Shown: positions 26,411 through 35,568, counted from the first letter of the stretch. The stretch is 64,000 nucleotides of DNA from an uncultured Psychroserpens sp. (GCF_947503375.1 NZ_CANNDQ010000004.1:1-64000), one strand, 5' to 3'. Notes: generated by a model from the sequence alone, not told the origin. Numbers and translations are program-made.

Positions 26411-27556
26411 ATGACAGATAGTTCCCATTTCGATTATATCATTATAGGAAATGGTTTGGCTGGTTTACAGTTGGCTTTAAAGCTAGCTTCTGATTCTTTT
26501 TTTAATACTAAACAGATTGCGTTAATTGATCCTTCAGAAAAAAAAGAAAATGACAAAACGTGGAGTTTTTGGGAAAAACAACCTTCTCAGTGGCACTTTT
26601 TAACCCATAAATCTTGGGATAATGCTTGTGTACATAGTAGTAAAGCTAAAATCGAACTTGAATTACACCCATACAGTTACAAAACAATTCGCGCAATAGA
26701 CTTTTATCTAGCAGCAAAACAACAACTCAAAGCAAAAACAAATTTTCATTTTATTACTGATACTGTTACATCAATTTCAGAATCTAAAAAACTTACTGTA
26801 AGCACTATAAATAATGAGTACACCGCACTTCATATATTTGACAGCAGAATACCAGACACGTTTTCATTAAATTCAAAGAATAGTATTTCAATTATTCAAC
26901 ACTTTAAAGGTTGGATCATTAAAACTAAAACCGAAGCCTTTGATGAGAAAAAAGTCATTATGATGGATTATAGGTTGAAAGATGGTGAACAAACAACATT
27001 TACCTATGTACTCCCTTTTTCTAAAACTGAAGCACTTATTGAATTTACTTATTTTACAGAACATTTAGTTGATGAGATGGTTTACGATAAATTTATAAAG
27101 CAGTACATCAAAACGTATTTAAAAATTGAAGATTATACAATTATTGAAACTGAACATGGTCAAATTCCAATGACAACCTTCCCTTTTGAAAAATACAACA
27201 CAGATCACATCACAAAAATAGGAACTGGAGGTGGCTGGGTTAAAGGTTCTACTGGATATTCATTCAAGCATACTGAAAAAAAAGTTACCAAAATCATAAC
27301 TAACCTGAAAGCGAATCGCAAACCTTCTAAAAACTTATTCAAACGCAGATATAAGTTTTATGACAAAATTTTTCTTAAGGTATTAAAGGACGAAAATCAT
27401 AAAGGAGAATGGATTTTTCAGCAATTCTATGGGAGGAATTCCATTCAAACCATGTTTCGATTCTTAGATGAAGAATCTACTTTTTTTGAAGATATAAAAA
27501 TTATGCTTTCATTGTTTTCATGGTCATTCATTAAAGCCTTTTTTAAAACGCTATAA
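26411..27556 (+). CDS. crtY: Lycopene beta-cyclase
   Basis: 381 residues with N-terminal dinucleotide-binding motif DYIIIGNGLAGLQLALKLA, followed by DPSEKKENDKTWSFWEK, the lycopene cyclase signature, and later GQIPMTTFPFEK and GTGGGWVKGSTGYSF. It cyclises both ends of lycopene to give beta-carotene. Last gene of the crt run, 12 bases after crtZ. Its end overlaps the convergent thioredoxin-like gene by 14 bases, so no terminator separates the two. Confidence 0.95.
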   Translation: MTDSSHFDYIIIGNGLAGLQLALKLASDSFFNTKQIALIDPSEKKENDKTWSFWEKQPSQWHFLTHKSWDNACVHSSKAKIELELHPYSYKTIRAIDFYLAAKQQLKAKTNFHFITDTVTSISESKKLTVSTINNEYTALHIFDSRIPDTFSLNSKNSISIIQHFKGWIIKTKTEAFDEKKVIMMDYRLKDGEQTTFTYVLPFSKTEALIEFTYFTEHLVDEMVYDKFIKQYIKTYLKIEDYTIIETEHGQIPMTTFPFEKYNTDHITKIGTGGGWVKGSTGYSFKHTEKKVTKIITNLKANRKPSKNLFKRRYKFYDKIFLKVLKDENHKGEWIFQQFYGRNSIQTMFRFLDEESTFFEDIKIMLSLFSWSFIKAFFKTL

Positions 27557-28121
27557 GCAATTCATCAATAACAGTTGTAATATGGTTACTGTTCCAATTT
27601 GCAGCACCAGATTTATCAATAACTATAGTACCATTTCTGTCTATAATGAATGTTCTTGGAATTGAACTCACATTAAAGTTCTTAGGATACGCACTTACAG
27701 ATTGATAGACCTGGAAACTAAAATTATGATTTATCATAAACTCGTATAGCTTCTCTTTTTCTTCATTAGACACAAACAAAAACACGACATCTTTATTGCC
27801 TTTATAACTCTGAAACAACGCTTCTAAACTTGGCATTTCAGCAATACAAGGTGGACACCAAGTAGCCCAGAAATTAATTACTACAACTTTCCCTTTAGCA
27901 GATGAAAAGTCATAAGTATTATTTGACGTGTCTTTTAATTTCCAATTGTAATCTATAAGTGTTTTACGTTCAGAAACATCAATAACAGATGGTTTTATAA
28001 TTAGAGCTATTGCCTTATTCATAAACACTTGAATAGGTAATCGCGTTTGCGGAATAATTAATACGATTAATACAATGATAAAAGTAACGTTGTAAATTTT
28101 AGATTTTTTAGTTGTTCCCAT
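27543..28121 (-). CDS. TlpA/ResA-like membrane-anchored thioredoxin
   Basis: About 192 residues from the preferred ATG at 28121 (MGTTKKSKIYNVT). Starts further upstream (28127, 28145, 28157) exist, but a likely -7 element TAGATTTG at 28169-28162 on this strand argues for a start inside the transcript. One N-terminal membrane segment (about 8-25) anchors it, with the thioredoxin-like domain in the periplasm. The redox motif is WATWCPPCIAEMPSLEAL. The family reduces periplasmic disulfides, for example in cytochrome c maturation; the partner here is unknown. It overlaps the crtY 3' end by 14 bases. Confidence 0.9.
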   Translation of the reverse strand: MGTTKKSKIYNVTFIIVLIVLIIPQTRLPIQVFMNKAIALIIKPSVIDVSERKTLIDYNWKLKDTSNNTYDFSSAKGKVVVINFWATWCPPCIAEMPSLEALFQSYKGNKDVVFLFVSNEEKEKLYEFMINHNFSFQVYQSVSAYPKNFNVSSIPRTFIIDRNGTIVIDKSGAANWNSNHITTVIDELLIAF

Positions 28122-28208
28122 AAACATAAAGAAGCATGCTATCATAGTCGATAACATGCCTCAAATCTAACAACAAAACTCTAATTAAAATAGTGTCTTA
28201 TAATTATC

Positions 28209-29288
28209 CTAGTTTCTAGTTACTGTTATTGAGTTAGATAAGTGAAACGTACCGGTTAAGTTATTGGCATTAGTCACAGTAGAAATATTTGTATCATTCT
28301 CATATCGTAAATACCAAATCAAGCAAACACCAACACCTGCACCATCAAAATCTACACCTTCTACAGCAGCCAATGTTGGAGGAGTTCCTAAGATCATTCC
28401 TGTATCGTCGGTAATAATCCAAATAGCATTAGTACCAACTCTATTATCAGGGTTCTCAAAACCGATACCACTAACCATATCTGGAGTACCATCAACAGTG
28501 AAGGTAAAAGGCCCTCCAGTTAATACATCGGCATTAGGCCCACGTTCTACTCGAATAGAATTAGACAAACTGAATGTGCCTGTTAAATCTGCAGCATTAG
28601 TTACTGTAGCTATGTTTGTATCGTCTTCATAACGCAAATACCAGATCAAGCATACACCACGACCTGCACCGTCAAAATCTACACCTTCAAGTGCTGTAAG
28701 ATCTCCAGGCGTTCCTAAAATATTTAGGTCAATATCTGTTATAACGAAAGTTCGATTAGTTCCTACTGCATTTGGAGCTGTAGAAATACCACTTACCATA
28801 TCTGGAGTACCATCAACAATAAAGTTAAAAGGACCACCTATTAAAGTTCCTGCATCTGGTTGTCCTAATCTATTTACTGTGATTGAGTTAGACAAATCAA
28901 AACTTCCTTGAAGATCATTTGCATTTTGTCCCATTTCTAGACCTTGCAGTCCATCTTCATACCGCAAATACCAAATTAAGCAAGTACCAACTCCTGCGCC
29001 ATCAAAATCTACACCTTCTAGATCTTGAATTGTAGGAGGCAATCCTAATATATTTCCTAGATCATCAGTCACTACAAATCGTCTATTACTACCTACTGCA
29101 TCTGGATCGGTTGTAATTCCATTGACAAAATCTGGAGTGCCATCAACTATAAAAGTAAATGGTCCTCCAGATAAAACTCCTGCATTTGGAACAATTGCTT
29201 GAGGAGGCGTACTACTATCGTCATCATTACTACAAGAAGTGGCAACAAAACTAAGTACCAAAACTGCTAAAAACATTTTTTTAATCAT
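28209..29288 (-). CDS. Lipoprotein made of three 105-110-residue repeats
   Basis: 359 residues: lipoprotein signal MIKKMFLAVLVLSFVATSCSND (Cys19), an Asp/Ser linker, then three tandem repeats at about 37-140, 147-249 and 254-358. Each runs GGPFxFxVDGTPDxVxGI, a VGxNxxxxxTD strand, ILGxP, EGVDFDGAGxGxCLIWYLRYE and ends LxGxFxLSNSIxV. One Cys and one Trp (CLIW) are invariant in all copies. Similar units occur, as I recall, inside very long cell-surface proteins of Bacteroidota, where function is unknown. Here they form a small, probably outer-membrane lipoprotein. DNA identity between copies includes an 18-base exact match, suggesting recent duplication. TAATTTTG (29327-29320) is a likely -7 element. 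Confidence 0.85.
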   Translation of the reverse strand: MIKKMFLAVLVLSFVATSCSNDDDSSTPPQAIVPNAGVLSGGPFTFIVDGTPDFVNGITTDPDAVGSNRRFVVTDDLGNILGLPPTIQDLEGVDFDGAGVGTCLIWYLRYEDGLQGLEMGQNANDLQGSFDLSNSITVNRLGQPDAGTLIGGPFNFIVDGTPDMVSGISTAPNAVGTNRTFVITDIDLNILGTPGDLTALEGVDFDGAGRGVCLIWYLRYEDDTNIATVTNAADLTGTFSLSNSIRVERGPNADVLTGGPFTFTVDGTPDMVSGIGFENPDNRVGTNAIWIITDDTGMILGTPPTLAAVEGVDFDGAGVGVCLIWYLRYENDTNISTVTNANNLTGTFHLSNSITVTRN

Positions 29289-29348
29289 CGTATATAATTT
29301 TAAAGTTTATTTAATGCTTCAAAATTATAACCTGTATTAATCATAAAA

Positions 29349-29364
29349 TGTTAGCTAGCTAACA
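29349..29364. promoter_or_regulatory. CRP-like 16-base palindrome upstream of the repeat lipoprotein
   Basis: TGTTAGCTAGCTAACA is a perfect palindrome with the 5-6-5 layout of CRP/FNR sites (TGTNA-N6-TNACA). It lies at the very end of a Crp/Fnr-type regulator gene and upstream of the lipoprotein gene. If TAATTTTG at 29327-29320 is the -7 element, the dyad centre is near -41, a classic activator position. Confidence 0.5.
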
Positions 29365-30036
29365 CTAAGCCGTTTTTTTTAAAATTCGGATTTCTTTTCT
29401 ATTGAAATTAATGTAGTTTTCTTCTTTAAGCTCATTAAGAAGAATATTAAGTGTGGGTCTAGAAGTGCCTATTAACGAAGCAATATCTTTTTGAGTATAA
29501 GGATGCTTAATGACATGATCTCCCGTTTTAGGACAATCGTAACCAAAATCGGCACAAAGTTCATCTAAAAATTCTACTAAACGCGTCTTTGTGTCTTTAA
29601 ACAGAAGTAATTGAAGTCTACGCTCTAGCTTTTTAAATTTAAATCCAATAAATTTATACACTTTAAAACTGAAGGTTTGATTATCACGCATAAGCTCATG
29701 CATTGTTGTGACTCCAATAGGACAAATAGAAGTGGAATTATCTATTGACTGTGCGAACTCATCACGCTTACTATCGCCAAGAATTGCTTTTTCTCCAAAC
29801 AATTCTCCTTTTGATAGAATTGCTTTTACGACCTCGTCTCCGTTTTCATTGTAATAACCAATTTTTACTTTTCCTTTTTCAATCAAATATACTTTGTTTG
29901 CTGAATCTTGTTCAAAATAGATGTAATCCTTTTTCTTATAGGCATCAAAGTCATGACCCTTCTTATAGGCCTTGAATTTATGAGGGCAAAGCACCTTAAA
30001 AAGATTGACATCATCAAAGAACCAAAGTGATTGCAT
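29365..30036 (-). CDS. Crp/Fnr family transcriptional regulator
   Basis: 223 residues from the ATG at 30036 (MQSLWFFDDVNLFKVLC); an in-frame TTG at 30078 would add 14 residues and run into a repeat array, so it is less likely. The N-terminal cyclic-nucleotide-binding-like beta barrel (about 15-125) includes IYFEQDSANKVYLIEKGKVKIG and LSKGELFGEKAIL. The C-terminal winged helix (about 150-220) has TQKDIASLIGTSRPTLNILLNELKEE as its helix-turn-helix. The FNR iron-sulfur Cys pattern is not evident. The effector is unknown. The CRP-like palindrome just past its stop is a candidate target. Three 17-base repeats lie upstream. Confidence 0.9.
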   Translation of the reverse strand: MQSLWFFDDVNLFKVLCPHKFKAYKKGHDFDAYKKKDYIYFEQDSANKVYLIEKGKVKIGYYNENGDEVVKAILSKGELFGEKAILGDSKRDEFAQSIDNSTSICPIGVTTMHELMRDNQTFSFKVYKFIGFKFKKLERRLQLLLFKDTKTRLVEFLDELCADFGYDCPKTGDHVIKHPYTQKDIASLIGTSRPTLNILLNELKEENYINFNRKEIRILKKTA

Positions 30037-30076
30037 TTGGGTGTTTTTTGTTAGATAACTATAAGGTCGTAATACC

Positions 30077-30125
30077 AATTGAATACTTACATAAATTGAA
30101 TACTTACATAAATTGAATACTTACA
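30077..30125. repeat. 17-base direct repeat, 2.9 copies, upstream of the Crp-like gene
   Basis: AATTGAATACTTACATA occurs at 30077-30093, 30094-30110 and, without its last two bases, at 30111-30125, all copies exact. The array starts 41 bases upstream of the regulator ATG and ends just before the aconitase terminator. It could be an operator array or a minisatellite. Confidence 0.9.
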
Positions 30126-30131
30126 AATCAT

Positions 30132-30166
30132 AAAAAAAGCTCCTAAACTAAATTTAGGAGCTTTTT
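30132..30166. terminator. Terminator after the aconitase gene
   Basis: Perfect stem AGCTCCTAAA (30138-30147) with TTTAGGAGCT (30153-30162), flanked by an A run on the left and T run on the right. It works on the minus strand for aconitase and could also work on the plus strand. Confidence 0.9.
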
Positions 30167-30187
30167 ACATATAATTACATTATAAAA

Positions 30188-32458
30188 TTATGCAGCGTTT
30201 TCTTTTTTGATTAAGTTAAGAGCAGAACCTTCATTGTACCAATCAATTTGAGATTGATTATAAGTATGGTTCACTTTAATAACATCTTTACTGCCATCTG
30301 TATGTACAACTTCAATAGTTAATTGTTTTTCTGGAGCAAATTCATTTAAATCTAAAAAGTTAAACGTATCATCTTCTTGAATGAGATCATAATCGCTCTC
30401 ATTTGCAAATGTTAGACCTAACATTCCTTGTTTTTTCAAGTTTGTTTCGTGAATACGAGCAAATGATTTTACAATTACAGCTGCAACACCTAAATGACGT
30501 GGTTGCATAGCTGCATGTTCTCTAGATGAACCTTCTCCGTAATTATGATCGCCAACTACTACCGACTTAATTCCTGCTGCCTTATACGCTCTTGCGGTAT
30601 CGGGAACACCTCCATATTCTCCAGTAAGCTGATTTTTAACAAAATTAGTTTTTTTGTTAAATGCATTTACAGCACCTATGAGTGTATTATTAGCAATATT
30701 GTCTAAATGACCACGGAAACGTAACCAAGGCCCAGCCATACTAATATGATCGGTAGTACATTTACCAAATGCTTTAATTAAAAGTTTAGCACCAGTTACT
30801 GAGTCACCTATAGGTTCAAAAGGCGTTAGTAGTTGTAGTCGCTCTGAATCTGTAGCTACTTTAACCTCAACACCACTTCCATCTGCCATTGGTGCTAAAT
30901 AACCATTATCTTTAACCTCAAACCCTTTAGGAGGTAATTCCCATCCTGTTGGCTCATCTAACATTACTTCTTCTCCTTTCTCATTGATCAATTTGTCTGT
31001 AAGTGGATTAAAATCTAATCGCCCAGCTATAGCAATGGCTGCTGTTAATTCTGGTGAAGCTACAAAAGCATGCGTATTAGGATTCCCATCTGCTCGTTTG
31101 GCAAAGTTTCTATTAAAAGAATGCACAATACTATTTTTAGGAGCATTTTTTGGGTCTTCATAACGTGCCCACTGACCTATACATGGCCCACAAGCATTAG
31201 TAAATATCTTTGCATCAAGTTTTTCAAATACTTGAAGAATACCATCACGTTCAGCTGTGTAACGCACTTGTTCAGAACCTGGGTTAATACCAAACTCTGC
31301 TTTTGTTTTTAACCCTTTATCTAAAGCTTGTTGGGCAATTGAAGATGCTCGAGATAAGTCTTCATAAGATGAGTTCGTACATGAACCTATCAATCCCCAT
31401 TCAACTTTAATTGGCCAATCGTTAGCTTTTGCTTTTTTAGTCATTTCTGAACCAACTGTAGTTGATAGGTCTGGTGTGAAAGGACCATTTAATAAAGGAC
31501 CTAATTCAGATAGATTAATGTCAATAACTTGATCAAAATAATGCTCTGGATTTGCATATACATCTGCATCTGCAGTTAAGTATTCCTTTATTTTATTAGC
31601 TTCTTCAGCAACATCTTCTCTATCAGTAGCACGTAAATAACGCTCCATGGATTCGTCATAACCAAAAGTTGACGTAGTTGCTCCAATTTCTGCTCCCATA
31701 TTACAAATAGTTCCTTTACCTGTACAAGACATTGCTGTTGCTCCTGGACCAAAATATTCAACGATAGCTCCTGTTCCTCCTTTTACAGTAAGAATTTCAG
31801 CTACTTTTAAAATGACATCTTTTGGTGCTGTCCATCCTGATAATTTACCTGTTAATCTCACTCCTATTAACTTAGGGAATTTTAACTCCCAAGCCATTCC
31901 TGCCATAACATCTACTGCATCAGCACCACCTACTCCAATAGCTACCATTCCTAAACCTCCAGCATTTACAGTATGTGAATCTGTGCCGATCATCATTCCG
32001 CCAGGAAACGCATAGTTTTCTAAAACTACCTGATGGATAATACCAGCTCCAGGCTTCCAGAATCCTATTCCATATTTGTTAGATACTGACTCTAAAAAAT
32101 TAAAAACCTCATTACTTGTATTGATAGCATGTTGTAAATCTTGAGTGGCTCCAAGTTTAGCTTGAATTAAATGATCACAATGTACTGTTGTAGGAACAGC
32201 CACCTTATCTTTTCCAGCTTGCATGAATTGCAATAATGCCATTTGAGCTGTTGCATCTTGACATGCCACTCTATCTGGAGCAAAATCGACATAATCTTTA
32301 CCTCTTGTGAATGCTTTATTAGGCATTCCGTCCCAAAGGTGTGAATACAAAATCTTTTCTGAAAGTGTTAACGGTTTTCCTACTATATCACGAGCTGCGT
32401 CCACACGCTTAGCTATGTTAGCATAAACCTCTTTAATCATGTCAATATCAAAAGCCAT
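30188..32458 (-). CDS. Aconitate hydratase
   Basis: 756 residues of the mitochondrial-type aconitase family, which interconverts citrate and isocitrate in the TCA cycle. The [4Fe-4S] ligands are in [14 protein letters not shown] (one Cys) and [10 protein letters not shown] (two Cys). Other family segments are [39 protein letters not shown] and the C-terminal swivel domain with [22 protein letters not shown]. It lacks the B-type N-terminal HEAT domain. TAATTTTG (32517-32510) is a probable -7 element. It appears monocistronic. Bacteroidota databases call this gene acn or acnA, so I leave the symbol open. Confidence 0.97.
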   Translation of the reverse strand: MAFDIDMIKEVYANIAKRVDAARDIVGKPLTLSEKILYSHLWDGMPNKAFTRGKDYVDFAPDRVACQDATAQMALLQFMQAGKDKVAVPTTVHCDHLIQAKLGATQDLQHAINTSNEVFNFLESVSNKYGIGFWKPGAGIIHQVVLENYAFPGGMMIGTDSHTVNAGGLGMVAIGVGGADAVDVMAGMAWELKFPKLIGVRLTGKLSGWTAPKDVILKVAEILTVKGGTGAIVEYFGPGATAMSCTGKGTICNMGAEIGATTSTFGYDESMERYLRATDREDVAEEANKIKEYLTADADVYANPEHYFDQVIDINLSELGPLLNGPFTPDLSTTVGSEMTKKAKANDWPIKVEWGLIGSCTNSSYEDLSRASSIAQQALDKGLKTKAEFGINPGSEQVRYTAERDGILQVFEKLDAKIFTNACGPCIGQWARYEDPKNAPKNSIVHSFNRNFAKRADGNPNTHAFVASPELTAAIAIAGRLDFNPLTDKLINEKGEEVMLDEPTGWELPPKGFEVKDNGYLAPMADGSGVEVKVATDSERLQLLTPFEPIGDSVTGAKLLIKAFGKCTTDHISMAGPWLRFRGHLDNIANNTLIGAVNAFNKKTNFVKNQLTGEYGGVPDTARAYKAAGIKSVVVGDHNYGEGSSREHAAMQPRHLGVAAVIVKSFARIHETNLKKQGMLGLTFANESDYDLIQEDDTFNFLDLNEFAPEKQLTIEVVHTDGSKDVIKVNHTYNQSQIDWYNEGSALNLIKKENAA

Positions 32459-32587
32459 ATTTTCTATTTAAAGTGTGAATATTTTTGTTTTCCTTCTATA
32501 TAAGGACTGCAAAATTACAAATTTTTAGTCAAATTTAAAAATATGTAACAAAAACTGTTAATTACTGAATATAAATCAATAAATACT

Positions 32588-32609
32588 CTATTTTAAGATA
32601 TTAAAATAG
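32588..32609. other. AT-rich stem-loop in the 199-base gap upstream of aconitase
   Basis: CTATTTTAA (32588-32596) pairs with TTAAAATAG (32601-32609) around a GATA loop. It is too AT-rich and has too poor a T tract to be a confident terminator for the acyltransferase gene. The rest of the gap shows only the probable aconitase promoter. Confidence 0.3.
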
Positions 32610-32657
32610 ATAATTCCTAATTAATTAAGAAATAAAATAATAAATTAACAATTCAAT

Positions 32658-33794
32658 CTACTTGAAATAATTTTTGATTTTTTCTGAATCCCTTAAATCG
32701 GTCATTGGTTTTTCATAAAGACGATATAAAGTATAAGATAGCGTAATAGTAATTAGTAAGTAAACTACTATGTAAACGAAAATATCAAATCCTGCTAAGT
32801 TTTCTGAAGGTATAAAATATTTTAACAACTGCATAACTATAGAATAATGCAAAAGATATATAGCATAAGACAATATGCTGATATGAGTTATTAAAATTTT
32901 TACTGCCTTTGGTGCATATCGAATTTGGCTAAGTAACGGCAAGACAAGAACAATTGCAAATGATTTAATTAAGAAATACCATACATTCCAAAACATAGGA
33001 TAATTAGTTATAAAAAGCTGCTTCATTGGGATGTAAATATTAATTCCAAAAAAGATCAATACTCCCAAAATAAAAGCGCCATATTGTATTTTCTTCCAAA
33101 AGTTTGCGTATAAAATTGAGATATAAGCAGCTAAAACGCCATAATAAATAGCATCAATTCTATATATCACTATGGCTTTGACATTTATCGTCCAATGCCG
33201 CATATCTTGTATTGTTTCAAACTGGTTATATACTAGTTTCGTAATCAAGAATATCAATAAGATCAGTAACGTAATCCATAAAAAGAGGTTAGATCTAGAG
33301 TATTTAGTTTTAAAAAGCAAAACTAAATACAATAATAAAGGTCCAAGGATGTAGGCAAACTCTTCAATAGACAAACTCCAAGATTCGGCAAATAGCCAAG
33401 GCATTTGTGTTGAAAAATTATGAAGAAAAAAGAAATATTTCCAAACGTTATCAGGCAAATGATTGCCTAAATATATAGCTATAATTATATTAAGTAGTAA
33501 GACTAAATAGTAGTTTGGCAATGTTCTAAACCAACGCCTAACCCAAAAATAGAATATATCTTTAAATTCAAACGATTTAGAGACATACATCTTGTACAAA
33601 ATTCTTCCTATTAAAAACCCACTCAAAACAAAGAATATTTCAACACCCATAACACCAGAAATACTCAAAACGTCTGGAATGACACCTCTCGCATCTGGAA
33701 CAATCCATAAGGTGTGAGAGCAAACTACCATAATGATGGCTATAGCCCTCATCAGGTCTAAGCCAAAAATTCGTTTTTCGTAATTTATTTGCAT
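32658..33794 (-). CDS. Acyltransferase family 3 membrane protein (OafA-like)
   Basis: 378 residues with about ten membrane helices. The N-terminus (FGLDLMRAIAIIMVVCSHTLW, with the catalytic-type His) and the following GVEIFFVLSGFLIGRILYKM are hallmarks of the acyltransferase 3 family, which O-acetylates LPS, exopolysaccharide or other envelope sugars. The SWSLSIEEFAYILGPLLLYL segment around 140-160 also fits. The acceptor is unknown; no sugar-biosynthesis cluster is adjacent. It is transcribed divergently from the copper-monooxygenase-like gene across only 38 bases. Confidence 0.9.
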   Translation of the reverse strand: MQINYEKRIFGLDLMRAIAIIMVVCSHTLWIVPDARGVIPDVLSISGVMGVEIFFVLSGFLIGRILYKMYVSKSFEFKDIFYFWVRRWFRTLPNYYLVLLLNIIIAIYLGNHLPDNVWKYFFFLHNFSTQMPWLFAESWSLSIEEFAYILGPLLLYLVLLFKTKYSRSNLFLWITLLILLIFLITKLVYNQFETIQDMRHWTINVKAIVIYRIDAIYYGVLAAYISILYANFWKKIQYGAFILGVLIFFGINIYIPMKQLFITNYPMFWNVWYFLIKSFAIVLVLPLLSQIRYAPKAVKILITHISILSYAIYLLHYSIVMQLLKYFIPSENLAGFDIFVYIVVYLLITITLSYTLYRLYEKPMTDLRDSEKIKNYFK

Positions 33795-33832
33795 AAAAAA
33801 GTCTTAGCTTTGTTTAGATAGCTACATTTTTA

Positions 33833-34981
33833 ATGAAGTCCAAAATACTAAAATATATGCTGCCAATATTAGTTTTATTAACTATAATTGGAGGCATTTA
33901 CTATTTAAAATTATCAAATAGGCACAAGGCTATTGTTAAAACACAACTCTACCACAAACTTGGTTTGGTAGATGATACGTGGAATGTGAAAATAAATCCT
34001 AACTCTATTTCGCTAACAACACCTACATTAGTGATTGACAATATTTATAAGTCTATGGAAGGTCCAAAAGTAATGCGCTCTTTCCAGTTAGATCACACAA
34101 AAAGCGAGTTGGTCTGGTTGACTTCTTTTAAAACTCAAGCCTTTAGCACAAATGAAGTTGATCCACTTTCAAACGATTACGTATGCCATACTAATGTAGA
34201 TTTTTATGATGGCGAACATTATTCAAGATGGCAGCTCGATAAAAGAATTGGCTTACACTACCCTAGACTAACTTCTATGAGTAATGGTATAGAATATTAT
34301 GAGTTTCCTGAAGGATTTGGTTTTCCTGTCTTTACAAACGAGAATTTGTTTATTGCCACACAAGCCCTAAATCATAACATAAAAGGTGATGCATTTTCTA
34401 TTAAACATCGTATAACTATAGACTATCTATCTCATAATAAAAATATGAGACCATTGATGAGTAAGACTATTTTTATAATGCTTCCTTTTGATTCTAACAA
34501 TCCTTTTAGCGGACCAACAGAAGACAACCCAAACCTGTGTATACCTATTGAAACAAAGAACCATAGCTATAAAACTGATTCTGGCGAAAGCTTATCTGGT
34601 CATTGGGTGATCTTCCCAGGTAAAGAAACTTATAAATTTGATGTCACCTCACAATTACAGCTAAAAGATAGTACTACAATGCATCACATTGCAACACATT
34701 TACATCCTTTTTCTGAAACACTAGCCTTTAGAGACAAAACTATAGACTCAACATTATTTACGTCAAAAGCGGAAAATTTTACTGATAAGATAGGGCTTAA
34801 AAATGTATCCTATTTTTCCAGCTCTAAAGGCATTATGTTATATCCTGATCACAAATACGAATTAGAACTACACACAAATAACACAACATCTATTAACCAA
34901 GACATGATGGCTAGTATGTTTGTATTTTTATATGATAAGCAAATGGATGAAAAGATAAAAGCCTTTACTCCCGAAGAATGA
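33833..34981 (+). CDS. Membrane-anchored copper type II monooxygenase-like protein (PHM fold, putative)
   Basis: 382 residues with one N-terminal membrane anchor (about 7-26) and a large domain expected outside the cytoplasm. I do not recognise a named family, but the second half matches the pattern of the C-terminal domain of peptidylglycine alpha-hydroxylating and dopamine beta monooxygenases: an HxH pair (H289, H291 in ATHLHPFSETLAF), then LYPDHKYELEL, then QDMMASMFVFLYD (358-367), like the Met-ligand strand DEMCNLYIMYY of PHM. The first half has candidate ligands H119 (VCHTNVDF) and H181 (TQALNHN), but no HH pair. Its last four bases overlap the SCO copper chaperone gene, which supports copper binding. 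Catalytic activity is unproven. Confidence 0.6.
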   Translation: MKSKILKYMLPILVLLTIIGGIYYLKLSNRHKAIVKTQLYHKLGLVDDTWNVKINPNSISLTTPTLVIDNIYKSMEGPKVMRSFQLDHTKSELVWLTSFKTQAFSTNEVDPLSNDYVCHTNVDFYDGEHYSRWQLDKRIGLHYPRLTSMSNGIEYYEFPEGFGFPVFTNENLFIATQALNHNIKGDAFSIKHRITIDYLSHNKNMRPLMSKTIFIMLPFDSNNPFSGPTEDNPNLCIPIETKNHSYKTDSGESLSGHWVIFPGKETYKFDVTSQLQLKDSTTMHHIATHLHPFSETLAFRDKTIDSTLFTSKAENFTDKIGLKNVSYFSSSKGIMLYPDHKYELELHTNNTTSINQDMMASMFVFLYDKQMDEKIKAFTPEE

Positions 34982-35568
34982 GACTATCATTTTTTTTATC
35001 TTTCTTATTATTTTTAGCGTGCAATGGCACAACAAAAGAATTGCCAATTTTGAGTTATAAAATTGATAATAAAGGAGCTAAAGTTTACTATTCAATTTCA
35101 TATAATGGATTTGTAAATCAGGACAATGAGGTATTTGATCATAATGCATTAGATAGCAAGGTGTATATTGCTAATTTCTTTTTTACGAAATGCCCTAGTA
35201 TCTGTCCACCAATGCGAAACGAATTAATAAAAATAGCTGAGGCATTCTTAAATAAAGATGATTTCGTGTTAGTATCACACACTATTGATCCAAGTAATGA
35301 TACGGTTTCAGTTTTAAATAATTATGCAAAAGCTACTAGCATTCCTAAATCAAAATGGCAATTTGTTCGTGCATCTGAAACGCAAACAATGCAACTAGCC
35401 AAACAATACATGACCAACTTTAAACTAAATAATTATGGCACTGATTTTTATCACAGTAGTTATGTTGCTTTGGTTGATAGAACACAGCAAATTAGAGGAT
35501 TTTACAACGTATTAAATAAAGAAGAAGTAAAACGATTGAAAAAAGATATCTTTATTTTAATCGACTAG
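34978..35568 (+). CDS. SCO1/SenC family copper chaperone lipoprotein
   Basis: 196 residues, lipoprotein signal with Cys15 (LLFLACNGTT). Thioredoxin-like SCO fold with the copper-binding CxxxC in FFTKCPSICPPMRNEL (C72, C76) and the distal His in TDFYHSSYVALVD (H159). SCO proteins load copper into cytochrome oxidase CuA or act as thiol reductants. Here the gene overlaps the copper-monooxygenase-like gene by four bases (ATGA), and no cytochrome oxidase gene is near. So its client may be that protein. It ends four bases inside the convergent small membrane protein gene. Confidence 0.92.
   Translation: MRLSFFLSFLLFLACNGTTKELPILSYKIDNKGAKVYYSISYNGFVNQDNEVFDHNALDSKVYIANFFFTKCPSICPPMRNELIKIAEAFLNKDDFVLVSHTIDPSNDTVSVLNNYAKATSIPKSKWQFVRASETQTMQLAKQYMTNFKLNNYGTDFYHSSYVALVDRTQQIRGFYNVLNKEEVKRLKKDIFILID

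Noticed and set aside
28264..28632. 122-codon plus-strand frame opposite the repeat lipoprotein
   Set aside because: Its apparent internal repeats simply mirror the repeats of the real gene on the other strand.
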